Shown: positions 10,055 through 21,960, numbered from the stretch's first letter. The stretch is DNA of 64,000 nucleotides from Rugalucina vietnamica (GCA_964017185.1 OZ024878.1:5332151-5396150); one strand, 5' to 3'. Numbers and translations are program-made. Notes: generated by a model from the letters alone, not told the origin.

Positions 10055-10875
10055 TGTTATGTATGACAGTTACTTGTTGAAAGATGTGCATTCAGTACTG
10101 GTAAACTTCCCAAGGGAGTATGCCCAGGAAAGTATGATGTTATACATATGATGTTTACTTGTTGTCCTTAGCAATTATTTACTTTTAGTGTCCCAGATAT
10201 TGGACATAAACAGGTTGTTTACTTCAGAATTTTCTAGAAATTTCAAATTGTTCTTTGACAGAAAAGTCCGGAAAAATCTGGAAGAACCTGGAAAGATGTA
10301 GAATCTTCTAGAAAAATCTTTTTTATGTCAAAAGAATATTGTGGAAGGATAATGGCCTCTCTAGAATATTCCAGAAGATTAAATTTTGGTAAACAACTTG
10401 TTATTTTTAGTATATGATATCATAGAATTTGCTGGAAGAATCCTGAATGTTCCTCAGTGCTATATAAAGGCTACAAATTTTCATAAGGACAATCTTTGGG
10501 TACTGTTACTATTAAGAAGTCAAAATCTATCTTACTGGAATTTAAACTTATTCTTGGATTACTTTGTGATATTCGATTCTGGATTGGGACATAGTGCTAT
10601 TTTTGAAACAAACTTTAATTCTTGGGATCAGAAACTGATACAGACTTGTGTTAAAAAATTCTGAGGGACATTCAGACATTCTTTAAGGGAATTAACATCT
10701 TGAAAGGTATTGTACATTCATTTTTGTTTGATTGTATATATGCTTTTGATTGTTTCACATGTAATTACTGGTGAAATCACTTCTAAATAGATTTGTTAAA
10801 TTTTAAACAAAGCTTGTTGCTGGCTAACCAACTTGTTGGTTTCCTTAATCTTCTAGTTACGCCTGGCACGTAACA
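10055..10875 (+). repeat. 3' LTR of Gmr1-type element
   Basis: 821 bp, matching 4039-4859, with heat-shock elements at 10227-10244, 10301-10313 and 10364-10376 and TATATAAA at 10461-10468. As a promoter it would fire outward into the host element. Confidence 0.95.
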
Positions 10876-10880
10876 AATGG
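10876..10880. other. Target-site duplication, right (AATGG)
   Basis: Second copy of the 5-bp target, directly after the terminal ACA of the 3' LTR. Confidence 0.9.
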
Positions 10881-11468
10881 TCAGATCTAATGTAAAGAGT
10901 TTCAACTCTGTACGCAATCCTTTAGCTGTATAAAATTATTACCAGCAACCATTTCTTGGTGTGCAATCTGTTTCCACTTTCAGGCATACACTATCATTGC
11001 AACAACACATACCTGTATGTGGCACCTACAATTACTCGGATGTCATGGATTTCATCAAACTCCTAGCACTGCCGAATCTCATCTGTCTCGGTCATGAACC
11101 TGTCGCAAACACATGACCACTGATGGCTTCTGCACCACATCGACCATTTTATCCAACAAGAAGCTACTTCTCAGCCAAATCACTTGTGCAACACCAGCAC
11201 AGTCTCCATTTAGCCATGCACCAGCCTCTTCCAAGAGAAAGTCTTTTTGGTCTCAGTCTGTCATTTCAAAATACAGCCATTATCTATATGCAAAGGTCAT
11301 GTTCCTTGCTCCTTTACCTAGCAGTGTAACATCAGTGTGAATGAAACCCATCCCAAATTGTTTGCCATGGAGTTGTATGCCATACCAACTTCTCAGTTTT
11401 TCTTCTGGCTGATCTTTAGTCCATGTACCTCGACCACAATATTGCGACAAGGTACACTGCAGCTGTAT

Positions 11469-11568
11469 AACTAGATGAAACACCACGATGCTGCGATGAA
11501 ACATCAATTATTTCTCCAACTCTGTCGAACTAGATGAAACACCACAATGCTGCGATGAAACATCAGTG
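11469..11568. repeat. Two-unit tandem duplication, period 59 bp
   Basis: AACTAGATGAAACACCAC and GCTGCGATGAAACATCA occur twice, 59 bp apart, with one or two differences. Confidence 0.8.
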
Positions 11569-12679
11569 ATTGTCCCCTACCAGACCCACATACTACTGTA
11601 GCTTCGACAAATACTCCTCTGGCAGTATGCTGTCTCTGTACACTGAAGTAGTCCACTTCTCATCTGCTAGCATCAGTTTTGTATGCTCACGCTCCATCAC
11701 GTGATGTCCCCTCTCACATCGCCATAGCCAACATCTGCCTAGACCCACTAGAACCTCCTATGCAAAGGAACCAGCGGTCAACTGCATGGTCTGTTTCATC
11801 TTCAAGCAACAGCTGGATAGCAACCCCCTTGTACTCATCACCAGAGAAAATGTTCCTCTAGTTTGAGCATCGATGTGACGGCTATCTTGGATGTCATCCT
11901 GGATTATACTGAATTTGACGTCGGGCAAACCATCCTAAATGCCATTGAATCTCCATTATGGTCAGACATACAGAATGCCGTCAAAAATTAAGATAATTTC
12001 AATGCATCTATATAATTACAGCTCCTTTTCATCGTCAAATTCAGCAAACCCCTGTCACCCGATGGACACGTCCAAATACACATTTCTTCCCCCCTCCCTT
12101 GTAAACAGGATTTCGACAAAAAATCAATGAATTTCGGAATTTCAATTTTTTAATAATCTCAAGTCTGATTAATATCATTTTTATTTTCTTATTGTCGATT
12201 TTAGCGTGTACGCAGTACTCTGAGACGCAGTATTATCACTTACTCGTTGTCAATATAACAAACCGAGCGACCGATTTTCGCAATCACAACAGGCAGTCTG
12301 ATCCAGGATCTGATCGCAATTTTTCATTCCAAGTTTAGCATGTGTCGACTGGCATGCCTTGCCAAGAAATTAAAACGCAACTCAGCTCCTGCAAAAATTA
12401 TCAAAACTACACCGGTTACTGGTATACCACGGTAAATGGGTCGGTCATCATACACCATTTGTTTCTGTCTCAAATATGTTCCACTGTTTACAAGGGAAAA
12501 GGTGCTTGCTGGACGGCGTGGGCCTCATGCTAGGCAACACCACGAAATGTATGGGCCTTATGCTAGGCATTCTGTTATCTGTGACATCTTAAATTCTATT
12601 TCATTTATTCCTTATTTTGTTTTTTATAAATCCAAATAAATCTGACCACCCACAAATGCGACAGGTATGCTAGCTTTTT

Positions 12680-12681
12680 AA

Positions 12682-12736
<55 letters not shown>
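12680..12736. repeat. (AAAT)n microsatellite
   Basis: About 14 uninterrupted ATAA/AAAT units. Confidence 0.97.
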
Positions 12737-13189
12737 CCACTGGCTATATCTTCCAAATATCAATTTACCCTTCTCCCCCTTCTTTATTAGGCCTACGACG
12801 GACAAATAGGTAAATTTGTGTTCATTATAATGAAAAGAACGGCACAGTCGCCCAATTCAAAATTGCCTAGGGGAAACACTGAAATTGATGCATAAAGTTT
12901 TATTATCTAATTACAGTTTTATACATGTACGAAATAAATACCTGAAAAATATACAGGGGTCCAGTTACTGGGCTCTACGGCGAAAAATATCGCCGAAAGT
13001 TGTGAGATTTCGCCTTCTGTAACCTTGAAAGAGAAGTCGACTTCGCCCTATTTTTTCTGATTTCAAAAGTTTATTTTCGATTTTGATCACAGTGATTCAC
13101 TTGTTCGATTGTTTACAGCTCACGAATAACGCCAGTTTTCGCCTCTCGGTTGCCCACGGCGACACAGCTGATTGTCAAGTGACATTAAA

Positions 13190-13605
13190 CAGTTTACCTT
13201 TATTGATTAATCCCGATGCAATTATAGGGCATGTCGGCAAGGTACTCTTCCGTGAAAAAAAATCAATATCGGTCACCTTTCCCGCTATTTTCTTCATTCG
13301 GTGGAGGTGGTAACCTCGGTCATTATCGCTATGCGTTTACTACTTTCAGACGCTAATAAAACCATAATTTGACCAAAATATTACGCATTCCTTACATTGG
13401 AATAAATTATATCCGGAAATCTAATAGTATATGCAATGCTTTGATGGAAAAATTTCATTTTGATTCCATATTTTGCGCTCCAAATTTGGTATGGCATAGC
13501 GATAAACACCGAGTCATGTACCTCCGCCGAATGAACAAACTTACCTGTATGACGTCATGCCAACATGCCCTATCGGATAATTGCATCAATAAACAACACA
13601 TGCAC
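13190..13605. repeat. Imperfect inverted repeat
   Basis: Left arm words TTGATTAATCCCGATGCAAT, GGGCATGTCGG and ATTATCGCTATGCG return as reverse complement in the right arm (ATAATTGCATCAATAA, CCAACATGCCCTAT, GGCATAGCGATAA). The arms are about 110-150 bp with about 150 bp between. Small indels show age. Confidence 0.6.
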
Positions 13606-14185
13606 CTTTAATCATAATTTCACGCCGGCATGTATACAAGTGTCAGCCGATTCTTCACCAATGCTGATTGGCTAATTAGCGTGCCGAGTCGAAAGCAACT
13701 TTGACAAGGGGCGGTTCAGAGGGCGGAGTCATAAATTAACGTCAAGAAGACACGCTACTGCGATTTAATAACTGCAAATTATCTACTGTTAGCCTTTGAA
13801 CTAGACTTTGGGAGAATTGGTCGCCGTGAAACTGTTTCGTTTTTATGAGCAAAATATGTTACAACTATCTATTAGCTGCATTTTTAACATTCATTAGGCC
13901 TGTAATTGTGTTTCCTTGCAAAAATCCTGATTCAAATGCATTTTCCAGGCTTAAATTGCCAAAGAAACGCTGTATTTTTACGTTGAAATTTTGGCTGCCA
14001 TAAACGCTATTGTTATTGCATATTATCCTCCTTTAGTGGCACACCTCAAGCTGGGGTCTTCCCCATAGAGACTTACTTACAGGGACTAGTATGATAATAA
14101 TGCCTCACCCATCACTATATTTACACTCAACTCATAGATGTTGACCCCTCTCTCTCCTATCCTCCCCCACCCCTACCCTAACCCC

Positions 14186-14232
14186 CCCCCCCCAAAAAAA
14201 AAAAAAAAAAAAAAACATTTTTTTTTTTTTTA
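14186..14232. repeat. Poly-C / poly-A / poly-T runs
   Basis: A run of about 10 C is followed by about 21 A and then, after CATT, a run of T. Low-complexity DNA, prone to assembly error. Confidence 0.9.
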
Positions 14233-14757
14233 TTTAATGGGCTACAAGAATAAACACAACTGGTATAAATGTTACTTGGGCCACTGGAACTTAATTAAAT
14301 CTTAGGAAGTGAGTGTCCAGCACTGAAAGGGGCCATCAATCTTTATCGATGAGTAGTAAAAGTCACTTCTCTCTGATGTCTCAAACTTCTCCCTGTTTGG
14401 GCTGGAAGGAGAAGTCACTTCTCCCTGCTTTCATGGGCTAGCAGGACCCCTGAATATACCTGTCCTTTTTTATGTCCAACTAGCCATGTGTACTGTCTCA
14501 GAAATACCTGTTCTTTCTGTCGAACACGGCGCTTCGTTTCGCGGCTTTCATCGGGCGTCGTCTCAGAAAGGTTGGACAATGTATGCAAAATGTGGGTGTG
14601 TACAGGCCAAATACAAATATTCATAACGCTCGTTGCATTTTACAGTTGGCCGGACATTTGCATTGCCGACGAAAAAAGATGGCCGCGGCGAAAAAATAAA
14701 CAGAATTTACAAATTTCAAAATTTCATAACGCGGATTCGAATTACGCTGCCACCAAG

Positions 14758-15027
14758 TGTAGTATTTTCAGGGACCGGGACAACTTACCAAAACGTCCCA
14801 AGGTAGCGTTGGTCCCATAATATGTCACATTTCTCTAGTATTTAGCAACCACACCACTTCACAGCAAGCTCTTCACATGTCTACGTCTAACACCCCTCAA
14901 CAACCGTTATCAATTAACTCAGGCGCATGAGAAGTCCGTGCAGCTTTCGCGCCAACGCGCCAATATCTTTTGTCAGCCGGATTAACATTGGTGCAGGATT
15001 CTAGTCATTTCGACCCCAAATCCCACA
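14758..15027. repeat. Right 270-bp terminal direct repeat
   Basis: Identical by eye to 2210-2479. It is followed by TTAC at 15028-15031, matching the 4 bp in front of the left copy. Full identity implies recent insertion or recent homogenisation. Confidence 0.75.
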
Positions 15028-17229
15028 TTACTCAACAATTATCAAATTTTATTATCTTATACATCGATATGTTGGCCTATAACTAATTAAACATATTATC
15101 AAGAAAATAATGTCTTCTGTTTACCAATTTGCCTTTAAATTATTAAAAAAGGGACGATTTCGCATTTCATTTTGATTTCGCGAAATCAAGCCGATTTCGC
15201 ATTTCAGTACTACCGGTACTTGACGTTATTTTGCCCATGTAAAATTAATTTGTATTGTTGTTTAAGATGTGGCCTTGCTATCACGCTATAAATATTTCCT
15301 GATTGTCTACCTTCAGCCGCTATAATTCTCTTTTTCAGTCTTTCATCACTCATTTTGACAGTTTTGTCTTCCATTTTGTAAAACGTAACGTTTTCGGGTA
15401 AAATCCAAAGTTCCGGTTATGAGTCGATTCAAGGTCCTTTCTACACACAAAACTCCAACTTCCGGACGTAAGTCGTCTCAGAAATAGACCATTCCATATC
15501 TTCAATAAAATAGAAGACTATCACAAACCAATGGTGACCCTTGGTTAACCTGCCAGCTCTAGATTTTTACTGGCTGGCTGTAGTGGTAAACACAACGTCA
15601 TATCTGAGCGTCTGCAAGTTACCTGTTCTGTTTATAGAGCAGCTGAAGAGTCAGTTCAAATATTTTTCAGTTCCCCAGATGAACATCACAGTGAAACCCA
15701 CAAAATAAAATTTAACTTAGGTGCAAGCGTGGATCAATATAGAATATAAAGATAAGCCTCATGAGAGCATTTGCCATTGTTTGGCTTCACGCAGACAACA
15801 TTTAGGCATTTTAAATGTAAGATAGCCAAGTTAATCTGAAATGCATTATGTACACATTTTATTCTGTTGGTACTGCAGTGCCTTGGCTCATTAGATTTAT
15901 TACTAACCCACCAAAGAAAGATTTTTTTCTAGGTTATCAAAAGTTCAGCAGCTACAATAGGTTATAACAATATGATATATATTTAGATTCTCTAGCAGAC
16001 GCTACTCTAAGAAAATACCCACGCTAAAGCTGACCCACTTACAGGTTTTCCGCAAGTAAAATTTGGTTAGTTACTGCTGTTGTCTTTTGACTATGCAGTG
16101 AAGCAGCTAATCTCAGAAAACACTGAGATGACTGTCCCTGCACAGAGGGCCCCCACTTAACGTGCCGTAAAGTCCATGTTATCCATGTTGCTAAAAGTAT
16201 ATTGATGGACACGTGAGTTCGTGACAGAAAAGTTCTATCAATATCCCACCTAAGCTGCCTCCAAAAAGTTGTAGCGTGTTTCGAAAAAAGATTAACAATT
16301 CATTGAACTTAAAAACGTATATATAAATTTTCCGATGGGCTACTTTGCCACCTGATTAGAATACAAATGATTGGATTGATTTCAACTTAAAATAATCACA
16401 AAAATAATCAACAAATTTAAATCTTGAAAATACGTTCTGATTAGCTTCAACCACTGCTCAGCACAACCACAGTTCAACACTTGTTCAACCCTATACCGGC
16501 TGGAGCTTCCTCTCAGCATCAACTGCTGAGCTGCTGAAAACAAGAAATCTAGTTGGTCTGGACCCGATCTCTGCTGTCTACTACTTGTAAATCCTCTCTT
16601 GCAAGCTGGGCTTGCAGGAGAACTCGGATGAACAAGTTCGAGACAGGCTCGGCTCAAAGCCCAAAAACCAACAATTTCTTTATTGTTTGTCAAAGGCTTA
16701 TGAAGTGAACACCTTCGCCTCTAGATACAGAGTAAACGAAATATCTGAATCGCGCGCCGGCAGCTACGCCTGGTTTCCCGTTACATTTGCCATCGATACA
16801 AAGCAACTGAAGCTCCTGCCGGTAAACAATACGATCCTATTTGTTTATCATAGCGGCGATTGTGCAAGCGTCTATCAGACGAACTTTCGCCCGATCAAAT
16901 GCAATTTTCTCTCTTATTTTGCATCAAACCTACGTATTTTCATAAGGCATTGATAGTTTAATATTAATGGAGTAAATATGTGCTGGGAACATTAATAACA
17001 TAACTAATTACTAACCAAACAAGATGAAAATCAGGTCGAAAACAAATACAGGATTCTACTTTCGTTTTGATGAAAAGAATAGAACAGAACAGAATTTCTC
17101 ATAATCCTACTTAGGGCAACTTCACTACAACACATTACCACATTTGACACCAAATTTTCCTAGCCAGCACCCACAGTCATTCCTCCAGAACACAGAATAG
17201 TACATTTTCCCATGTTGAAGTTCCACCGA
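15028..17229. other. Intergenic stretch, no gene recognised
   Basis: AT-rich with no supported coding region. The 103-codon and 113-codon frames near 16382-16953 show no recognisable family. A SINE fragment lies at 16127-16176. Confidence 0.6.
16127..16176 (-). repeat. SINE fragment
   Basis: CCCTGCACAGAGGGCCCCC and AACGT match the body of the SINE at 20735-21063 in the same orientation. No tRNA head is present. Confidence 0.6.
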
Positions 17230-17234
17230 GGTCA

Positions 17235-17422
17235 ACAAACCTACGCCCACTCACTGTAAACTGCTGTGGCATTCGAACCAAATTCAACGCAGCCAACGAG
17301 TACGTAAAAAGGTACCAGTAGGCAATTATCAGGAAATTGCGCGATCAGAAAGAAATTCCCACTCCAAAACCCGAGGAGGAAAAAAAAACAAATAAAATTA
17401 AAAGAAAAAAAAACAACAACAA

Positions 17423-17457
<35 letters not shown>

Positions 17458-17690
17458 AATGACAATTATGTACTTATATACTTAGAGAACATATCGTACG
17501 CCGAGTGAGCAGCTATTTTTCAATAGGCGGCCACTCAGTTACCCGAACTTATTTTAAACTATGAAAACGTACATAAGGTTCAAACAGCACAAAAAATCGA
17601 CTCCAAAACATAAAACAATTAGAACCACAACAATAGTATCACATTGGAACGATCAATAATCTACTGGGGGGCTTAAACCGGTTTTACAGG
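17235..17690 (-). mobile_element. Non-LTR retrotransposon 3' end, inverted copy
   Basis: The reverse complement of this stretch matches the 3' tail of the element at 18490-19975. Shared words include GATCGTTCCAA, GGTAACTGAGTGGCC, AAATAGCTGCTCA and CCACTCCAAAA. An AAAT microsatellite sits inside it. Only the untranslated tail is present. Confidence 0.7.
17419..17459. repeat. (AAAT)n microsatellite
   Basis: About ten AATA units inside the inverted LINE tail. Confidence 0.95.
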
Positions 17691-18489
17691 GCCGTAACCT
17701 CACCCTCATCTTCTGCAGTGGTTCACAACATTTAGTTAGTTGGTCGGTCCTCGCGGTGAATCTCTAACTAGTAAATGAATCATCATGGACAAACAAATAA
17801 ATCATGATAACCACTATGATGAATCAAAAACGAGGACTCACAGATTCAGTAAGCTGTCTGACGATGGAGATCCATGGGTGCCAAATGACTTACTGAAATC
17901 CAGAGCAAAAGAAAAACATCAGTTGAACCCCGGTGGGCCAAGTAACAGACAAGAAGCTCCGGTCCCAACAAACTAAAATGAATAGCTTTAAGTCGGGGCC
18001 ATCATAGAGTCTTACGCCCGACCAATCGACGAGCAATTAAAAAAGGCAGCGAAGTTATCTAGCATGATTGGGTTAAAACTAAGCATAACATTTAATAAAA
18101 AGTAAAACTGAGTTCCTTAAAGAGCAGCGATAACATTAATGAGAAAGGAGATGGGCAATACCGCGGTTATACCCTATACGTCTGTAACGTTTAATGATTT
18201 TTCTGAACTGAAAAGAAAAAATCATTCCTTCCTATACGCTTCTTAAATCTGTAAACCGAGTCCCCATAAAATTCTGGTCCCGAAAGGCCCTCACGTAAAA
18301 GCGTCTTTAGCCCAACATTAAATTTAGAAATCAATTCACAGTGTCTGCAATAAAATTTAGAAAATGTTTTCTAAGTTTATGATACCGATAGCCCTGCTGG
18401 AGAAGTGGGCTGTTAAACATTTATTTCGCGTGTTGAAAGGTACAAGTAGGCAAAGAAGTCCGCAAACCGATTGTGCTCTAAACCCTACA

Positions 18490-19975
18490 TAAAGAATTAG
18501 CTCTAATCCTTGAAATAATCTTCCAGAGGTCACTAGACCAAGGTAAACTCCCTACCATCTGGAAGGAAGCAAATGTGTCCCATATATTCAAAACGAGGGA
18601 CAAGACTGATCCAGCCAATTATCGCCCTATATCCCTCACATGTGTTCTTTGTAAAATACTAGAACACATTGTGGCATCCAATATATCAAAACACTTCACG
18701 GACCAGAATACCCTGTGTCACTATCAACATGGCTTCCGAGAACGGCGGTCCTGCAAAACCCAGCTGATCATGCTTATAGATGAACTCTCCAAAATCATGC
18801 TGTCAAGAAAATAGACCGATTTAATTCTCTTAGACTTTAGCAAAGCTTTTGATAAGGTCGCCCATGAAAAACTGCTCCAAAAACTACATGCAGACATTTC
18901 CTACATAACATCGAATTCGAAAGTGTATCTGCTAGGGGTCAGTATATCCGAACACCTCAGCTGGGGAAACCACAGAAATAACATTACCAAAAACGCAAAC
19001 CAAACACTTGTATTTCTCAAACACAACATTAAAGTACACAATCAAGACCTAAAATCTACAGCATATAAAAGACTGGTAAGACCTCAGTTGGAATACGCCT
19101 CCTCTGTCTGGTCTCCCCACTCCGACTGTGATATATACAAGATAGAATCTGCTCAGCGCAGAGCGGCTAGGTGGGCTACTCATGACTAATGGTCCACCTC
19201 TAGCGTAACCCAAATGCTCCAAAAGCTCTGCAGGCGTCCATTAGAGCAAAGACACATAGACACTCGACTGGTCATGCTATACAATATCACTTATGATCTT
19301 GTGGCAATCCCTCTGACTGACTACCTCATACCAAACCGCAGGGAGTCCAGATTCATCCACCCCCTGGCTTGCAGACAAATTCAAACCTCTACCAATTACT
19401 ACAAATACAGCTTCTTCCCAAGAACTTTAGTACATTGGAATGCTCTACCCACCAGCATTGCCATGCTCCCCACCGTGGCACAGTTCAGTCATGCTGTCTG
19501 CCAGGTGGTGAATGTGTCTCCCTAATCACTAGACACTGTTTTTATTTTTTAAACTATACTAACACTCTTCTTTCACTGTACAAACTCATTTCACCCACTT
19601 CACCGTGCTTTTATTTCAGCTAACCCCCTTTAGCACTTGGTATAACTTTGTGTTACTGATCGTTCCAAGGCGATACTTCTGTGGTGGTTCTTTTTGTTTT
19701 ATGTCTTGGTGTTTAAAATTTTTGTGCTGTTGGCGCCTTATGTATGTTTTCATATTTTTAGTTAAGTTAAGGTAACTGAGTGGCCACCTATTGGGAAAAT
19801 AGCTGCTCATTCGGCTTACGATATGTTTCATGATATAAGTACCTGATTGTTAGTTTGGTTTTTTCCCGCCTCGGTTTTTGGAGTGGGAATCTTTTTCTGA
19901 TTGCGCCTTTTCCTGATCTTTGCCTACTTGTACCTTTCGACATTCGAATCTTGAATCCAATCCCTCACTTGGATG
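18490..19975 (+). pseudogene. Decayed non-LTR retrotransposon reverse transcriptase with 3' tail
   Basis: Translated pieces carry the signature of jockey/CR1-like reverse transcriptases. These are DPANYRPISLTCVLCKILEH near 18605, then LDFSKAFDKVAHEKLLQKL near 18830, then directly a C-terminal part (YLLGVSISEHLSWGNH near 18925) and AYKRLVRPQLEYASSVWSPH near 19060. A stop (TAG) breaks the frame near 18812. The catalytic YADD segment is missing, so about 100 codons were deleted between SKAFDKV and the thumb region. Another stop lies near 19188. The tail (19525-19975) is also found inverted at 17235-17690. Dead copy. Confidence 0.9.
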
Positions 19976-20045
19976 ATAATAATAATAATAATAATAATAA
20001 TGATAATAATAATAATAACAATAATGATAATAATAATAATAATAT
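19976..20045. repeat. (AAT)n microsatellite
   Basis: Mostly ATA/AAT units with occasional TGATAA interruptions, at the 3' end of the non-LTR element and probably derived from its terminal repeat. Confidence 0.95.
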
Positions 20046-20203
20046 ACAATTATTGACAATTGAGTCATTGAATATGATCTGATATCAAACAGATACTACC
20101 AATATTGACCGAGGCGAAGCCAAGGTCAATATTGGTAGTCTCTGGTGGATATCACATCATATTCAGTGACTCAATAGTCAACAATTGTTTTATTATATAA
20201 CAG
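20043..20203. repeat. Long hairpin (foldback) element
   Basis: Left arm TACAATTATTGACAATTGAG through CTACCAATATTGACC is mirrored by GGTCAATATTGGTAG through CTCAATAGTCAACAATTGT, with a short loop around GAGGCGAAGCCA. The terminal ACAATTRTTG words are shared with the hairpins at 28384-28506 and 36424-36602, although the interiors differ. Confidence 0.8.
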
Positions 20204-20734
20204 TCTTTTTATACAAACATGATAAACAATAATTTTAAAATAACTATTTTTATCTGTAAATGAATTAGTGTATACATAATGTAGTTTACATATAGTTCAA
20301 GCATGACTGAAAAATGTTCATTGGGACATTAACTTTAAGTCTAAATTCAAATAAACTAAACAGTAATAAGCATCATTTGTACTTCATCGGCGATAACTGC
20401 TTGACAGTAATCAATGTACATTTCCAGTGACAGAGAGAGTTCTAAATTTAGTAACATATGTATTATATATATATTCAATGGGAAAAACCCCAGGTCATAG
20501 AAAATGACAAATTATGTAATGGGCTGAAAGCATTGTCTGAAATACAGTCTATTTATAGTTATATAATAATCGACTTTATTTTACGAGGGGAAACTCATTT
20601 AGTACATGTATACTTTAGTAATCTTCCATGTGGCCCTCACTTAGCTATAAACATGAAAAAGCAATTATATTTACACAAAATGAAAATAATTTCATATCGA
20701 ATAATAGAACAATGATGTTTTGTTTTCTTATTTG

Positions 20735-21063
20735 TTTTCTTGTACTCCCATCAATCAATTTCTGATTATTCTTGGGAGGTGTACATTGTACACTCCGGTG
20801 TGTTTGCAGGCTGAGCCTACATGCATGAGGATAGAACCTGTGTAGGGATCTTTAACCTGCACAGGGGATGACTATCCCTGCACAGGGGGCCTCCAGTTAA
20901 CGTCCCGATCCGAAGGACGGTGCACTGTATCATGTCATTCCTGCAAATGACACGAAGGAAGCATGTTCGGACCAACAAATTTTCCTCGCCGCCGGCGGGG
21001 ATCGAACCCGGGACCTCTAGCACAAGAAGCCAGTGCGCTAACCATTCGGCTACCTCGCTTCCT
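20735..21063 (-). mobile_element. tRNA-derived SINE
   Basis: On the minus strand the head reads GAGGTAGCCGAATGGTTAGC (box A-like) and later GGTTCGATCCCCGCC (box B), the internal RNA polymerase III promoter of a tRNA. It is followed by a SINE body including CCTGCACAGGTTAAAGATCC. It is not a functional tRNA, because the head runs on into the body. Confidence 0.85.
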
Positions 21064-21067
21064 CTCG

Positions 21068-21068
21068 C

Positions 21069-21101
<33 letters not shown>
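21068..21101. repeat. (ATG)n microsatellite
   Basis: Eleven GAT/ATG units beside the SINE head. Confidence 0.95.
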
Positions 21102-21469
21102 TGTGAGACTAGTTGTATTTCTTAAAGTGGGCGAGATTTTATCTCTTGGGGAAAGTTGTCTGTAGGGAGAGTTGTCCATGATTCTTAAATCCTTGGTCAC
21201 ATGTTTTACCCAGTTGACAAATGGCGTCCTGAGTAACAGTTTCTCGAAACAAGTTTTGAATGTTATACTCCTGTGTAGGTAACTATTTATTTTGCTCTTC
21301 AACAACAGACATATGATTTACTATCGATATTTCCTTGTGGACCTTCATTGTTTGTTTTAAAGTCAAATATATGCTCACTTTCCACGAAATAATTAGTTTT
21401 CGCGACTTGTTTAGTAAACTTCATCATATTAAAGGTCATGTATTTCTGCTGAAATGGCAACACTGCATA

Positions 21470-21655
21470 TTTTTTTTTTTTTTTTTTTTTTTTTTACTGT
21501 TTACTGAGTCGATCAACTTCTGACCATTACCTCAGGAGCTGTGGAAATGTGACTTGCTCAAGGCCACAACGAAAGGCGCCCCGGCTGAGGATTGAACCCG
21601 GGACCTCTGGGACCGGAGTCAACCACTCTACCCCTGCGCCAGTCCGCTCCACAGT
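21470..21655 (-). mobile_element. tRNA-derived SINE with poly-A tail
   Basis: The minus strand reads GGAGCGGACTGGCGCAGGGG (box A region), then GGTCCCGGGTTCAATCCTC (box B), a short body and a poly-A tail (T run at 21470-21495). A different family from the SINE at 20735-21063. Confidence 0.8.
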
Positions 21656-21754
21656 CCGCATTCATATGGTTTCACAGAATATCAGAATAAATTTGAGCCA
21701 CATATTGCTTGTTATTGTTAAATACTGTCATGCCGTCCTGTGGCAGAACCTGAA

Positions 21755-21960
21755 TTTGACTTTGAGGCAAATATCAGTCGGCGGGAAAACCTTTGATGGT
21801 GAAATCCCCAAGGAATGGTCACTTGCTAATATTTGTCCACTTTTCAAGAAAGGTGACAGGTCCCTTGCTTGTAATTACCGCCCAGTTTCTTAGACTTGTA
21901 TTCCTTGCAAACTTCTAGAACATATTGTCAGCTCAAATTTTGAATATAGCAAAGTGGGGG
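21755..21960 (+). pseudogene. Non-LTR reverse transcriptase fragment
   Basis: Translates as GEIPKEWSLANICPLFKKGD, then NYRPVS, a stop, and TCIPCKLLEHIVSSN, which is reverse-transcriptase domain 0/1 of a jockey/CR1-like element. Only about 65 codons remain and they contain a stop. The fragment is unrelated in detail to the copy at 18490. Confidence 0.85.

Larger units (their letters stand above)
4039..10875 (+). mobile_element. Complete Gmr1-type Ty3/gypsy LTR retrotransposon
   Basis: A 6837-bp element with two 821-bp LTRs, a 5-bp target duplication (AATGG at 4034-4038 and 10876-10880), a primer-binding site resembling the tRNA-Pro type, one uninterrupted gag-pol frame (4973-9907) and a polypurine tract ending at the 3' LTR. 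The reverse transcriptase is of Ty3/gypsy type, but the domain order is gag, protease, integrase, reverse transcriptase, RNase H. Integrase before reverse transcriptase is the Ty1/copia order; within Ty3/gypsy it was described for the Gmr1 group. Identical LTRs and an open frame indicate a recent, possibly active, insertion. It lies inside the 2210-15027 element. Confidence 0.95.
10881..14757. other. Right internal part of the 2210-15027 element, non-coding
   Basis: No recognisable protein; all frames are short. It contains a two-unit duplication (11469-11568), a TAAA microsatellite (12680-12736), a large imperfect inverted repeat (about 13190-13605) and C/A/T homopolymers (14186-14232). A perfect TGACGTCA occurs at 13550-13557. 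Confidence 0.5.
2210..15027. mobile_element. Non-coding LTR-type element, host of a nested retrotransposon
   Basis: Two direct repeats of 270 bp (2210-2479 and 14758-15027) begin TG, end CA and look identical when read base by base. The 4 bp before the left copy and after the right copy match (TTAC), as expected for a target-site duplication. Removing the nested Gmr1-type element leaves about 6.0 kb. The interior has no gag, protease, integrase or reverse transcriptase frame, only short ORFs and several local tandem duplications. It resembles a large non-autonomous LTR derivative. No convincing primer-binding site or polypurine tract was found, so the LTR interpretation rests on the paired ends and the flank match. 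Confidence 0.6.

Noticed and set aside
20985..21063. Possible tRNA genes at the SINE heads (also near 21575-21655, 50250-50328 and 55830-55908)
   Set aside because: A and B boxes are present, but each head runs straight into a SINE body and the tRNA fold is not complete.
20817..21305. 162-codon minus-strand frame with a histidine run
   Set aside because: It runs through a SINE and an ATG microsatellite, and the histidines are the microsatellite in that frame.
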